Shown: positions 1-6,046 of the stretch, one piece after another
Layout of the letters: each line of letters opens with the position of its first letter
How positions within the stretch are numbered: the stretch's first letter is position 1
Assembly (NCBI GenBank): GCA_021806845.1
Contig: JAKAPV010000022.1
Span: 1-7,320 of the forward strand
DNA: 7,320 nucleotides
Source: Bacillota bacterium
GTDB lineage: Bacteria > Bacillota > Sulfobacillia > JAJZYS01 > JAJYTV01
Direction of reading: 5' to 3'
Notes under the pieces: generated by a model
The model's database searches: none
Told to the model about the DNA's origin: nothing
The model's input: the letters and a program-made list of their open reading frames with translations, nothing else
Program-made: the position numbers and the translations under genes

Positions 1-64
1 GGCGGGGATCGCCTGGGCCTGAGGCCCCTCCCGGAGCTTCCGCCGGCTTCCCCGCCCCTACATC

Positions 65-559
65 TCATGCCCCGACCGTTGAGCCCGGGGGCATCACACT
101 ACCCCCACAGGCTGCTAGCTCGCGGTGCAGCTTGATCTTCACGTCCCCGATCTTCGCGAGGTGCAGGCGACGCCCGCCTTCCACGAGGTGGAACGCACTG
201 CCCGCCTGCGGGTAGGTGAAGGAGTCATACCGGCGGCAGGGACGGAACCTTGGATAGCCGGGCTTCTCTCCGCGCTCGAGCCTGCGGAAGAACCCATCGA
301 ACGCCTTGTCGACCCGCTTTGCGACGTCCTGCAGGACCTGGGAGTAGACGCTGTGCAGCCTAGCGTTCTCCGCCTTGCGCAGCGGCAAACTGCGGCACTG
401 CTCTTGGAAGCCTACGGAGACGCCCTGCAGCTTCCACTTGGCGCGGCGTTCCTCCAAAAGGTCGTTGTAGAGCACAGAGCACAGGAAGAGGGTATCGAGG
501 ATCAACGTCTCCTGGGCGCGGCTCGGGTAAAGGCGGTATCGAAAGGCGCGCAGCGGCAC
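65..559 (-). pseudogene. tnpB: tnpB, RNA-guided nuclease gene with internal deletion (N-terminal part plus short tail)
   Basis: Intact TnpB proteins are about 370-400 residues and cut DNA under guidance of an omega RNA. This reading frame gives only 164 residues. It begins with the hallmark TnpB N-terminus (RAFRYRLYPS, then LYNDLLEERRAKW) and keeps the basic segment KPGYPRFRPCRRYDSFTYPQ. It stays homologous to about residue 147 (KIKLHRE) and then jumps to a Cys-Gly-Gly-Ser-Val tail. The RuvC catalytic blocks and zinc ribbon are absent. The frame continues past the TGA at 67-65 to position 1 with Pro/Gly/Ala-rich codons, which resemble the low-complexity C-terminal tail of TnpB proteins. I therefore infer an internal deletion joining the N-terminal part to the C-terminal tail. 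GTG 559-557 is chosen as start because GGGAGGTG lies 5 nt upstream and the family N-terminus begins there; the longer in-frame extension to 805 runs antisense through tnpA and is not expected to be translated. Confidence 0.85.
82..113. other. Inverted repeat (AGCC-GGGGG / CCCCC-GGCT) in the 3' part of tnpB
   Basis: AGCC (82-85) and GGGGG (87-91) pair with CCCCC (102-106) and GGCT (110-113) around a 10-nt loop. It lies just 3' of the tnpB deletion joint. In TnpB elements the omega RNA overlaps the 3' end of tnpB and reaches the right end of the element, so this stem could belong to it. The full RNA lies outside the window and I cannot confirm it. Confidence 0.35.
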
Positions 560-564
560 TCCTG

Positions 565-572
565 CACCTCCC
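565..572 (-). promoter_or_regulatory. Ribosome binding site of tnpB
   Basis: GGGAGGTG on the minus strand, 5 nt before the GTG at 559. It decides the start of tnpB in a frame that stays open for another 82 codons upstream. Confidence 0.7.
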
Positions 573-591
573 TTACCTGGGCGGTGCTTCC

Positions 592-620
592 ATGATACAC
601 TTGGCCTATGGATAAGACAA
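592..620 (-). promoter_or_regulatory. Predicted promoter of tnpB
   Basis: On the minus strand TTGTCT (620-615), a 17-nt spacer and TATCAT (597-592) make a good sigma-70/sigma-A-type promoter (4 of 6 and 5 of 6 matches). It lies partly inside the first codons of tnpA and would start a transcript near 585, about 25 nt before the tnpB GTG. Opposing transcription of tnpA would interfere with it. Confidence 0.55.
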
Positions 621-1024
621 GAGAGGTTCGCACAGGAAGACACTGCGTTTTCGCGATGCATGTGCATTTGGTCTTCGTCACGAAATATCGAAAGGCGGTC
701 TTCACAGGACCCATCCTCGAAGAGCTGCGGCAGATCTTCTCCGATGTCTGCACGGACTTCGAGGCGACCCTTGTGGAGTTCGACGGGGAGAGAGACCATG
801 TGCACCTACTCGTCCACTACCCACCGAAGGTCGCCGTTTCGCGCCTTGTCAATTCGCTCAAGGGCGTCTCTTCGCGCCTCCTCCGCGCAAAGAACTACCC
901 ATCCATCAGGGCCGCCCTTTGGGGCGGCAGCCTCTGGTCCCCGAGCTACTTCGCTGCCTCCTGCGGCGGCGCTCCCATCACCGTTCTACGGCAGTATATC
1001 GAGCAGCAGAAAACCCCGGACTAA
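608..1024 (+). CDS. tnpA: TnpA, Y1 HUH single-strand transposase (IS200/IS605 family)
   Basis: A 138-residue protein, full length for the family. TnpA acts as a dimer that nicks and joins single-stranded DNA at the hairpin-flanked ends, forming a 5'-phosphotyrosine intermediate. The N-terminus (RTGRHCVFAMHVHLVFVTKYR) is family-typical and fixes the ATG at 608. The metal-binding HUH motif is His64-Val65-His66 within DHVHLLVHYPP. The SLWSPSYF block follows at 108-115, and the nucleophile is Tyr130 in the final helix (LRQYIEQQ). All key residues are present and there is no frameshift, so the gene looks functional. No clear Shine-Dalgarno precedes the ATG, in keeping with weak expression that is common for these transposases. 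It is divergent from the damaged tnpB and could act on this element or on related copies elsewhere in the genome. Confidence 0.94.
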   Translation: MDKTREVRTGRHCVFAMHVHLVFVTKYRKAVFTGPILEELRQIFSDVCTDFEATLVEFDGERDHVHLLVHYPPKVAVSRLVNSLKGVSSRLLRAKNYPSIRAALWGGSLWSPSYFAASCGGAPITVLRQYIEQQKTPD

Positions 1025-1052
1025 CCGCGATCCTGCTGCGCCTTATATCCCC

Positions 1053-1090
1053 GCCCTCAAGGGCCAGGCTTTACGGCGCTCATGGTAAAA
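1053..1090 (-). repeat. IS605-type left-end hairpin and TTAC target motif
   Basis: GCCCT-CA-AGGGC at 1053-1064 is a perfect 5-bp stem, with further CC/GG pairing outside it (1049-1050 with 1067-1068). On the minus strand TTTTAC ends at 1085, 20 nt before the hairpin. IS200/IS605 TnpA recognises a subterminal hairpin and cuts next to a conserved tetra- or pentanucleotide, TTAC in IS608. The inferred element end is between 1085 and 1084. Confidence 0.5.
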
Positions 1091-1349
1091 GCGGTCCTCC
1101 CAGAACTTCCGCAGCTTCGGATGGGCGTTCTCGGTACCCAGCATCTGGTCGGTTGTGGCCAAGGCTCAGGGTAGGGTCAAAGCATGAGCCGATCGGTGTA
1201 CAAGGTAGTAAAATCGCAGACTGGCCGGATAAGGAGAGCCGCGCATAGATGCTTACGTTTCAGGAAGTGGTGTACGAAGGGGGTGTTGACGTAAACACCA
1301 CCGCTGTGGTTCTCGTGAGGATGACGAGAAACACAAAAGGACCACAGCG
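1091..1349. other. Intergenic DNA between the IS605-type element and the IS256-like remnant
   Basis: No convincing gene. The minus strand is open for about 27 codons directly before the inferred insertion site (roughly 1165-1085, containing LRKFWEDRFY), so the element may have entered an old coding fragment that I do not recognise. On the plus strand a 36-codon frame starts at 1184 (MSRSVYKVV) and ends at 1294. Two hairpins occupy 1282-1347 and are listed separately. The sequence looks like layered insertion scar. Confidence 0.4.
1282..1347 (+). promoter_or_regulatory. Two hairpins in the leader of the IS256-like transposase remnant
   Basis: GGTGTT/AACACC (1282-1287 with 1294-1299, 6-nt loop) is followed by a longer structure. 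There, CTGTGGT (1304-1310) pairs with ACCACAG (1341-1347), and TCTCGT (1311-1316) pairs with ACGAGA (1324-1329) around a 7-nt loop, leaving an 11-nt bulge. The outer stem takes in part of the AGGA ribosome binding site (1338-1341) of the ATG at 1350. This is the arrangement expected if the leader RNA limits transposase translation. Confidence 0.4.
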
Positions 1350-1433
1350 ATGGCTAAGGATAGCGTTACGCTTTCGGACATGCTGCGCAAGATGGGGATC
1401 GAGGACCGCGAGGAATTTGCCAGGGGCGCATAG
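1350..1433 (+). pseudogene. N-terminal remnant of an IS256-type (mutator) transposase
   Basis: AAAAGGA sits 8 nt before an ATG that encodes 27 residues beginning MAKDSVTLSDMLRKMG and then ending IEDREEFARGA, followed by TAG. This resembles the first residues of IS256-family transposases from high-GC Firmicutes, which normally run to about 400 residues and continue with a long helical segment. The homology stops at the TAG, and histidine kinase sequence begins at the same place. The rest of the transposase, including its DDE catalytic domain, is missing. The family assignment rests on a short stretch recognised from memory and is moderate. Confidence 0.45.
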
Positions 1434-1992
1434 CCGCAGCCTGCAGATCATCGTTGGGGAGGCAGACCGCCTCTCGCGCCTCAGCGACAACCTCCTGCGA
1501 CTGACCACCTTGGCCTCCGCGGATGCCACGCGCCCCCGCGCCTACCGCCTGGACCAGCAGATTCGCCGCATCATCCTGGCCGCGGAACCGCAGTGGGTCT
1601 GAAAAGGGCACCAAGTAGAGGCTGATCTCGCCCCCATCGAGGTGCGGGCGGACGAAGCGCTCATGGATCACGTCTGGTGCAACCTCCTGCACAACGCGAT
1701 CAAGTTCACTCCCGATGGCGGGCGCATCGCGGTCTCCCTCCGGCGTGCAGATGAGGGCCTGGAGGTTGCGGTACGCGATACGGGGATCGGGGTCTCGCCC
1801 TCCGACCAGGAGCGCATCTTTGAGCGGTTCTTCAAAGCGGACCGCTCGCGTGACCGTGCGGCTGACGGCAGCGGCCTCGGCCTTGCGCTGGCGCAGGAGA
1901 TCGTCGCGCTGCACCGAGGTAGCGTCTCGGTACACAGTAGGCCCAGGTCCGGCAGCGCATTTCGCGTCGTCCTGCCGGCATTGCCCGGCTAA
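1432..1992 (+). pseudogene. Sensor histidine kinase, 3' remnant with in-frame stop
   Basis: The frame encodes the end of the dimerisation helices (SLQIIVGEADRLSRLSDNLL) and then a complete HATPase_c ATP-binding domain. The domain has an N box (HNAIKFTP, Asn codon 1693-1695), G1 box (DTGIG), F box (IFERFF) and G2 box (GSGLGLAL), and the gene ends at TAA 1990-1992. The periplasmic sensor, membrane segments, HAMP and phosphorylated H-box are all missing, replaced at about 1432 by the IS256-like remnant. A TGA at 1600-1602 interrupts the frame between the HisKA part and the ATP-binding domain; the reading frame is the same on both sides, so this is a nonsense change and not a frameshift. A GTG at 1642 could restart translation but has no ribosome binding site. 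No response regulator gene remains nearby. The gene is most likely dead. Confidence 0.85.
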
Positions 1993-2001
1993 AAGGCCAA
2001 C

Positions 2002-2032
2002 GAGCCCTGTCCCCAGCAGAGGGACGGGGCTC
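2002..2032. terminator. Bidirectional terminator between the kinase remnant and the MFS gene
   Basis: GAGCCCTGTCCC (2002-2013) pairs with GGGACGGGGCTC (2021-2032) over 12 bp with one G-U pair and a 7-nt loop. It sits between two convergent genes. The minus-strand copy is followed by GTTGGCCTTTTA, so it best serves the MFS gene; the plus side lacks a clear T-run. Confidence 0.7.
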
Positions 2033-2052
2033 GCTGCGTCCGCGTGCGGGTA

Positions 2053-3459
2053 TCAGTCCGGCAGGAACGACATGCCGCTCATGCCTGCGTGCGTTTCCTT
2101 CGGCAACACGGCCTGCAGGACGATGGAAAGAGTGGCTACGATCAGGAGCGCCAGGGCGCCGTTGCGGAAGCCCTGGAACGGGTCGTTGCCCGAGAGCGAG
2201 TACATGGCTGCCGCAAGGGCGATGCCCGCCGTCATGCCGATCGACCGCCCCATGTTGAGGAGGCCGCCCGTCACGCCGAGGTGCTCCTGCGGGGAGTGGC
2301 CCATCACGGAACTGTTGTTGGGCGGGGTGAAGACGCCGGCGCCGAACCCGATCAGCACCAGTGCGGGCACTGTCCAGCCGAAGGCGGTGTTCTTCGTCCA
2401 GAGGAACATCAGCAGCGCGCCGATGGCGGTGGCTATCAGACCTGCGACTGCGACGAGCCGGTTTCCCAGGCGGTCTGCGATCGTCCCGGCGACGGGCGCG
2501 ACGGCCGTCATGGCGAGGGCGATGGAGCTCACGATGATGCCCATGTGGGCTGTCGGAAGGCCGCGGACCCGCTGGAAGTAGTAGGGTGTGAGGAAGAGCA
2601 CTCCGTACAGCACGCTGAAGGACAGCACGCCGAGGAGGACGCCGCCCGTCACGTGGATGACCCGTACGACGCTCGGGTGCACGAGCGGCTGCTCGACCCG
2701 CAGCTGCCGCACCGTGAAGAAGTATCCTGCGACGAGGCCGGCGAACAGTTCGAGGTACCAGACGCCGTGGCCCTTCAGGGCCAGCAGCAGGAGCGTCAGG
2801 GAGACCGCGAGGAGCAGCGAGCTCGTCACGTCCACCTTCGGCCGGTGCTGATCGGCCGCATGGCGAGCGTCGTGCGGCAGGGTGAAGGGCGCTACGACCA
2901 GCGCAACCGCGGCGATCGGCAGGTTCACGAGGAAGATCGCCTGCCAGGAGAAGGCGCCGATCAGGAGGCCGCCGATGGTCGGCCCGATGGTCAGGCCGAT
3001 CGCCTGGGCCGCGCCCTGAATCCCGATCGCCCGCCCGCGCATCCTCGGGGGAACGCTCGAGGTGACGATGGCAACCGAGTTTGCCTGCAGCATCGCGGCG
3101 CCGATGCCCTGCACGACGCGCGAGACGAGCAGGACCCAGAGCGAAGGCGCGAGACCGCAGCCCGCGGAGGCGATGCCGAACACGAGGAACCCGAAGCGGT
3201 ACATGCGCGAGCGGCCCACGGCGTCCGCTAGGCGGCCGGCCAGCACGACGACCGTCGTCAGGGCGAGCAGGTATGTCAGGGAGACCCATGCGATGTCGTT
3301 CGACGTGGTATGGAAGTAGTGCTGCATCGTCGGAAGACCCACGGTGACGATACTCGCGTCGATCGCAGCCATTGCGGCGCCGAGGCAAACGGTCGCTACT
3401 GCAAGCCATGGATGCGTTGCCAAACCCTGGTCCAGACCGGCGGAGTGTGTGTCTGTCAT
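2053..3459 (-). CDS. MFS efflux transporter, DHA2 (EmrB/QacA-like) family
   Basis: A 468-residue hydrophobic protein, in the size range of 14-helix DHA2 proton/drug antiporters. Visible family motifs are AIDASIVTVGLP in helix 1 (the D1-type motif, Asp34), GRLADAVGRSR after helix 2 (motif A, 75-85), SRVVQGIGAA (motif B, Arg114), IGPTIGG (antiporter motif C, 158-164), a second A-like loop GTIADRLGNR (325-334) and PNNSSVMG (380-387). The start is uncertain. ATG 3459 gives the usual roughly 20-residue cytoplasmic lead before helix 1. ATG 3480 adds seven residues (MHYAVDI). Neither has a good Shine-Dalgarno site. It is divergent from a LysR-type regulator across an operator-bearing spacer, which suggests export of a small molecule or drug sensed by that regulator; the substrate cannot be read from the sequence. 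Confidence 0.92.
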   Translation of the reverse strand: MTDTHSAGLDQGLATHPWLAVATVCLGAAMAAIDASIVTVGLPTMQHYFHTTSNDIAWVSLTYLLALTTVVVLAGRLADAVGRSRMYRFGFLVFGIASAGCGLAPSLWVLLVSRVVQGIGAAMLQANSVAIVTSSVPPRMRGRAIGIQGAAQAIGLTIGPTIGGLLIGAFSWQAIFLVNLPIAAVALVVAPFTLPHDARHAADQHRPKVDVTSSLLLAVSLTLLLLALKGHGVWYLELFAGLVAGYFFTVRQLRVEQPLVHPSVVRVIHVTGGVLLGVLSFSVLYGVLFLTPYYFQRVRGLPTAHMGIIVSSIALAMTAVAPVAGTIADRLGNRLVAVAGLIATAIGALLMFLWTKNTAFGWTVPALVLIGFGAGVFTPPNNSSVMGHSPQEHLGVTGGLLNMGRSIGMTAGIALAAAMYSLSGNDPFQGFRNGALALLIVATLSIVLQAVLPKETHAGMSGMSFLPD

Positions 3460-3500
3460 GATATCGACAGCATAGTGCATCTCGTCACAAAGAAAAATGC

Positions 3501-3521
3501 ATGTTGCCTTTGTGTTAACAT
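3501..3521. promoter_or_regulatory. LysR-type operator (T-N11-A box) between MFS and regulator genes
   Basis: ATGTT (3501-3505), 11 nt, AACAT (3517-3521) is a perfect interrupted palindrome of the LysR-type form T-N11-A (T3505, A3517). It lies 27 nt before the regulator GTG and 21 to 42 nt before the MFS start. One protein bound here could control both genes, repressing its own and activating the transporter, which is the usual mode for divergent LysR-type pairs. Confidence 0.7.
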
Positions 3522-3533
3522 AAAGATGACTTA

Positions 3534-3541
3534 TAAGGAGG
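3534..3541 (+). promoter_or_regulatory. Ribosome binding site fixing the GTG start of the LysR gene
   Basis: TAAGGAGG, a near-complete anti-16S match, 6 nt before GTG 3548. It settles the non-ATG start. Confidence 0.85.
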
Positions 3542-3547
3542 GGCGCT

Positions 3548-4429
3548 GTGCAGTTACAGCAGCTTAGGTTTTTCCAGGCGGTCGCGAGGGCCAGGACCTT
3601 CACGGAGGCGGCGGAGCGGCTGGCCCGCAGCCAGCCGGCCGTCAGCATGCAGGTGCGCGCCCTCGAAGCCGAGGTTGGGCTGGCGCTCGTGGAGATTTCC
3701 CGCCGCCGCGTGCGGCTGACGCCGGCCGGCCGGGAGCTTCTCCGCTATGCCGACGAGGTGCTGAGCGGCGTCACGAACGCGGAGCGGGCGATGGAGCGCC
3801 TGCGCACGGGCGGCGGCCCGCTCCGCATCGGCGCGAGCGCGACGCCAGCGATCTACTTTCTGCCGGATCACCTCGGCCCGTTCGTGCGGGAGAATCCCGG
3901 GGTCTCGCTCCGCCTGCGGGTGGGAAACCCGGCGGAACTCGCGGAGGACCTGGAGGCCGGTGCCATCGACCTCGCGGTGGCGATGGGCGCGATCGATGTG
4001 CCGCCCTGGGAGGGCCCGATCGAGACGGTCCGCCTGGGGCTCGACGCACTGCAGGTTGCGTTGCCGCCGGGCGACGCCCGGGCGGGAACGGACCTCACCC
4101 TCGCACAGCTGCGCGCGGAGCGCCTCATCCTGCGCGAACCCGACTCCCACCTGCGTTCGGTCGTCGACCATGCGCTCGGGGGCGATCTGCACTCCGCCTT
4201 GGAGTTCGACTCGAGCGAGGCGGTGAAGCGCGCGGTCGCGTCAGGCATGGGGGTGGCCGTGCTGTCGGAGAGCGCCATGCGCTGGGAGATCGAGTCGGGG
4301 CGCCTCTCCGCGGCGACCTGCGGCGCGCTCGGCGGGCCGCGGGCGATCTACGCGGGGCGCCGGCGCGAAAGCCGGTACCTGCCTGCGGAGGTCTCCCTCT
4401 GGCAGGCACTGCAGCAACAGGCCGCATGA
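3548..4429 (+). CDS. LysR-family transcriptional regulator
   Basis: A 293-residue protein, normal length for the family. The N-terminal winged helix-turn-helix covers residues 1-60: LQQLRFFQAVARARTFTEAA, then recognition helix SQPAVSMQVRALE, then the wing RRRVRLTPAGRELL. A linker helix spans about 61-88. A periplasmic-binding-protein-like effector domain starts with PLRIGASATPAIYFLP (91-106) and includes ILREPDSHLR (194-203) and the SGMGVAVLS loop (232-240). It probably binds as a tetramer to the T-N11-A box in its own upstream spacer and controls the divergent MFS gene as well as itself. The effector is unknown. It ends next to a strong hairpin and has no downstream partner on its strand. 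Confidence 0.94.
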   Translation: MQLQQLRFFQAVARARTFTEAAERLARSQPAVSMQVRALEAEVGLALVEISRRRVRLTPAGRELLRYADEVLSGVTNAERAMERLRTGGGPLRIGASATPAIYFLPDHLGPFVRENPGVSLRLRVGNPAELAEDLEAGAIDLAVAMGAIDVPPWEGPIETVRLGLDALQVALPPGDARAGTDLTLAQLRAERLILREPDSHLRSVVDHALGGDLHSALEFDSSEAVKRAVASGMGVAVLSESAMRWEIESGRLSAATCGALGGPRAIYAGRRRESRYLPAEVSLWQALQQQAA

Positions 4430-4436
4430 CAGCAAA

Positions 4437-4483
4437 CGCCCGTGGGGCTGCGGCGGAGGGATCCGACCGCGGCCCCGCGGGCG
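4437..4483. terminator. Bidirectional terminator between LysR and the small membrane protein gene
   Basis: A 17-bp stem (4437-4453 with 4467-4483) containing two G-U pairs and closing a 13-nt loop lies between the LysR stop (4429) and the convergent small gene (stop 4491). The minus-strand side is followed by only TTT, and the plus side by CTCTGGTTC, so it is a stable but U-poor hairpin. Confidence 0.65.
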
Positions 4484-4490
4484 CTCTGGT

Positions 4491-4679
4491 TCAGTGCAGT
4501 CCGTGCGCGAAGGCGAAGGCGATCAGTATGGCCATCAGGAGCACGTAGATGCGCAGGCCCCACCATACCAGTGCGATCGGGCCGCGCACTGCGACGCGGC
4601 TGTAGACGGGCGGTTCCTCGAGGAGATCCTCCTCGTCGACGATGCGGAGAATCTCGTCCGGGGCGATGGCGCGCGCCAT
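4491..4679 (-). CDS. Small single-pass membrane protein, 62 residues, coupled to the NRAMP-like gene
   Basis: I recognise no family. The protein starts MARAIAPDEI and has a charged, acidic N-terminal part (residues 8-23 include DEEDLLEEPP). A short linker follows, then one hydrophobic helix from about residue 34 to 58 (GPIALVWWGLRIYVLLMAIL and onward) and the end AHGLH. The ATG at 4679 is set by AAAGGAGG with a 7-nt spacer. That site overlaps the TGA of the NRAMP-like gene (4696-4694), leaving 14 nt between the genes, so the two are cotranscribed and probably translationally coupled. It would therefore also fall under the M-box riboswitch. By position it could be a small subunit or regulator of the transporter; that is inference. 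The same frame is open far upstream, but only as a shadow of the transporter gene. Confidence 0.82.
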   Translation of the reverse strand: MARAIAPDEILRIVDEEDLLEEPPVYSRVAVRGPIALVWWGLRIYVLLMAILIAFAFAHGLH

Positions 4680-4693
4680 GATGATGCCTCCTT

Positions 4694-6046
4694 TCAGCGG
4701 ATCAGGTGCGGAAAGAGGATCGACGCGCCGAACGCGCCGTTCATCAGGATCAGCAGACCGACGATGCCGACGGCGGCCACGTTCTGCATGAGGGAGTTCA
4801 CGTGCACGCCCATCACCTCGCGGTCGTTCACGAGGAGCAGGAGGAAGAGGAGCGCTGCCGGCATGAACACCGTTGCGAGCACCTGGACGAGGATGTTCAG
4901 GTAACCGAGCGGCGCGCCGGGGATGAGGACGACGAGTGCGGCCACGGCGGCGGCGATGACGCCCGGGAGGTAGAAGGGGACCGCCTCTTTCGGCCGCGCG
5001 TTGAGACTGCGCGTCTTGAGCCCGAGTGCCTCGCCGGCAGCCCAGGACGTGCTGGCGGTGATCGCCATCGCGGCGATCAGGCCGGCCTCGATGAGACCGA
5101 GGGCGAAGAGCGACTGCGCCTGTGGACCGATGTGCTGCCCGACGGAGCGCAGGATCTGCGTGATGTCGAGCCCGCCCGCGCCGGGCGCCCCCGGCATGAC
5201 CGTCGCGGCCAGGATGACGATCGCGATGGCCACGATCCCCATCACGATGCCGCCGATCAGCGTGTCGATCCGCCCGAAGCGCATCTCCTTCGGCGTGAGG
5301 CCTTTGTCGACGACGGCGGACTGCTGGAAGAACAGCATCCAGGGAGCGATCGTCGTGCCGAGGTTCGCGAGCAGGAGCATCAGGAAGGCGCTTGTGAGCC
5401 CGCCCGCGACGTGCCACGTGCCGAAACTGCGCGCGACAGCGGACCAGTTCGGGTGCGACAGCAGGGCGAGCGGGACGAACACGACGTTCAGGAGGGCGAT
5501 GTAGAGCGAGATGCGCTCCCACAGCCGGTAGCGGCCGACGAGCGTGACGACGAGGACAAACGCCAGTCCGAGCGGCACGCCGATGAGGAGCGGCACCCCG
5601 AACGCCGCGAGTCCCGCGCCGATGCCGATGAACTCCGTGACGAGCGTGAGCGCGTTGGCGATCACGAGGTCGACGGCTGAGAAGGTCCCCCAGAACCTGC
5701 CGTAGCGCATGAAGATCATCTCGGCGTGGCCGCGGCGCGTCACGGCGCCAAGCCGCACCGTCATCTCCTGCACGACGAAGGACACCGGAATCATCAGGAC
5801 GAGGAACGGGATGAAGAAGCCGAGCCCGTAGCTGGCACCGGTCTGCGCGTATGTGATGACGCCGCCGGCATCGTTGTCGGCGATCATCACGAGAATGCCC
5901 GGCCCAAGCAGGAGCAGGAGGAGCCGCAGGCGCGCGAAGAAGCCTCCGGCCTCCCGGGCGCGGCGAAGCTGGGCGCGGTCCTGGGCGCGCTGACGCACGT
6001 CCCTCGGCAGCGTCTCCTCAAGCAGCTCAAGCTTCACCGAATCCAT
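4694..6046 (-). CDS. NRAMP-related transporter, probable Mg2+ importer (NRMT-like)
   Basis: A 450-residue protein with a basic N-terminal tail (1-40) followed by about 11 hydrophobic helices, as in SLC11/NRAMP transporters. Helix 1 carries GPGILVMIADNDAGGVITYA. Canonical NRAMPs have DPGN at the Asp57-Ala60 position, and here it is Asp-Asn-Asp-Ala. Helix 6 carries GTTIAPWMLFFQQSAVVDKG (230-249), where canonical proteins have Met-Pro-His-Asn; here it is Ala-Pro-Trp-Met (234-237). Loss of that Met is known for NRAMP-related magnesium transporters, which bind a more hydrated ion than Mn2+/Fe2+. An M-box Mg2+ riboswitch in the leader fits the same conclusion and matches the published link between M-boxes and NRAMP-related genes in Clostridium. 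The ATG at 6046 has a G-rich AAGGGGG site upstream. The family is certain; Mg2+ as substrate is a well-supported inference. Confidence 0.93.
   Translation of the reverse strand: MDSVKLELLEETLPRDVRQRAQDRAQLRRAREAGGFFARLRLLLLLLGPGILVMIADNDAGGVITYAQTGASYGLGFFIPFLVLMIPVSFVVQEMTVRLGAVTRRGHAEMIFMRYGRFWGTFSAVDLVIANALTLVTEFIGIGAGLAAFGVPLLIGVPLGLAFVLVVTLVGRYRLWERISLYIALLNVVFVPLALLSHPNWSAVARSFGTWHVAGGLTSAFLMLLLANLGTTIAPWMLFFQQSAVVDKGLTPKEMRFGRIDTLIGGIVMGIVAIAIVILAATVMPGAPGAGGLDITQILRSVGQHIGPQAQSLFALGLIEAGLIAAMAITASTSWAAGEALGLKTRSLNARPKEAVPFYLPGVIAAAVAALVVLIPGAPLGYLNILVQVLATVFMPAALLFLLLLVNDREVMGVHVNSLMQNVAAVGIVGLLILMNGAFGASILFPHLIR

Larger units (their letters stand above)
1..1084 (-). mobile_element. 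IS200/IS605-family (IS605-group) element, right end outside the window
   Basis: Divergent tnpA (Y1 HUH transposase) and tnpB (accessory nuclease gene) sharing a 48-bp spacer is the IS605-group layout. In this layout the transposed 'top' strand is the one that reads tnpB, here the minus strand. The end beyond the tnpA stop can be placed: on the minus strand TTTTAC (1090-1085) is followed by about 20 nt and then a hairpin (1064-1053). This is the spacing expected of a target tetranucleotide plus left-end subterminal hairpin in IS608-like elements. The other end should lie beyond position 1. tnpB is internally deleted, so the element probably can be mobilised by its TnpA but lacks a functional TnpB. 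The end position at 1084 is inferred from motif spacing, not from a comparison of copies. Confidence 0.7.

Noticed and set aside
560..805. Upstream extension of the tnpB frame to an ATG at 805 (246 residues).
   Set aside because: It runs antisense through tnpA and has no family homology. A good ribosome binding site and promoter support GTG 559.
1184..1294. A 36-codon frame starting MSRSVYKVV, similar to the start of dodecin flavoproteins.
   Set aside because: Only nine residues agree. The rest is arginine-rich and unlike dodecin, there is no good ribosome binding site, and the frame runs into the hairpin region. At most it is a scrap of a broken gene.
2044..3231. Plus-strand frame of 395 codons antisense to the MFS gene.
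   Set aside because: Composition is typical of an antisense shadow (Arg, Asp, Glu, His, Gln rich, no motifs).
1832..3409. Long minus-strand frame of 525 codons across the MFS gene.
   Set aside because: The product is full of Arg, Pro and Gly with no membrane helices. It is a GC-rich shadow of the MFS gene, whose frame has clear family motifs.
4706..5680. Plus-strand frame of 324 codons antisense to the NRAMP-like gene.
   Set aside because: Highly charged low-complexity shadow of the transporter helices; no family features.
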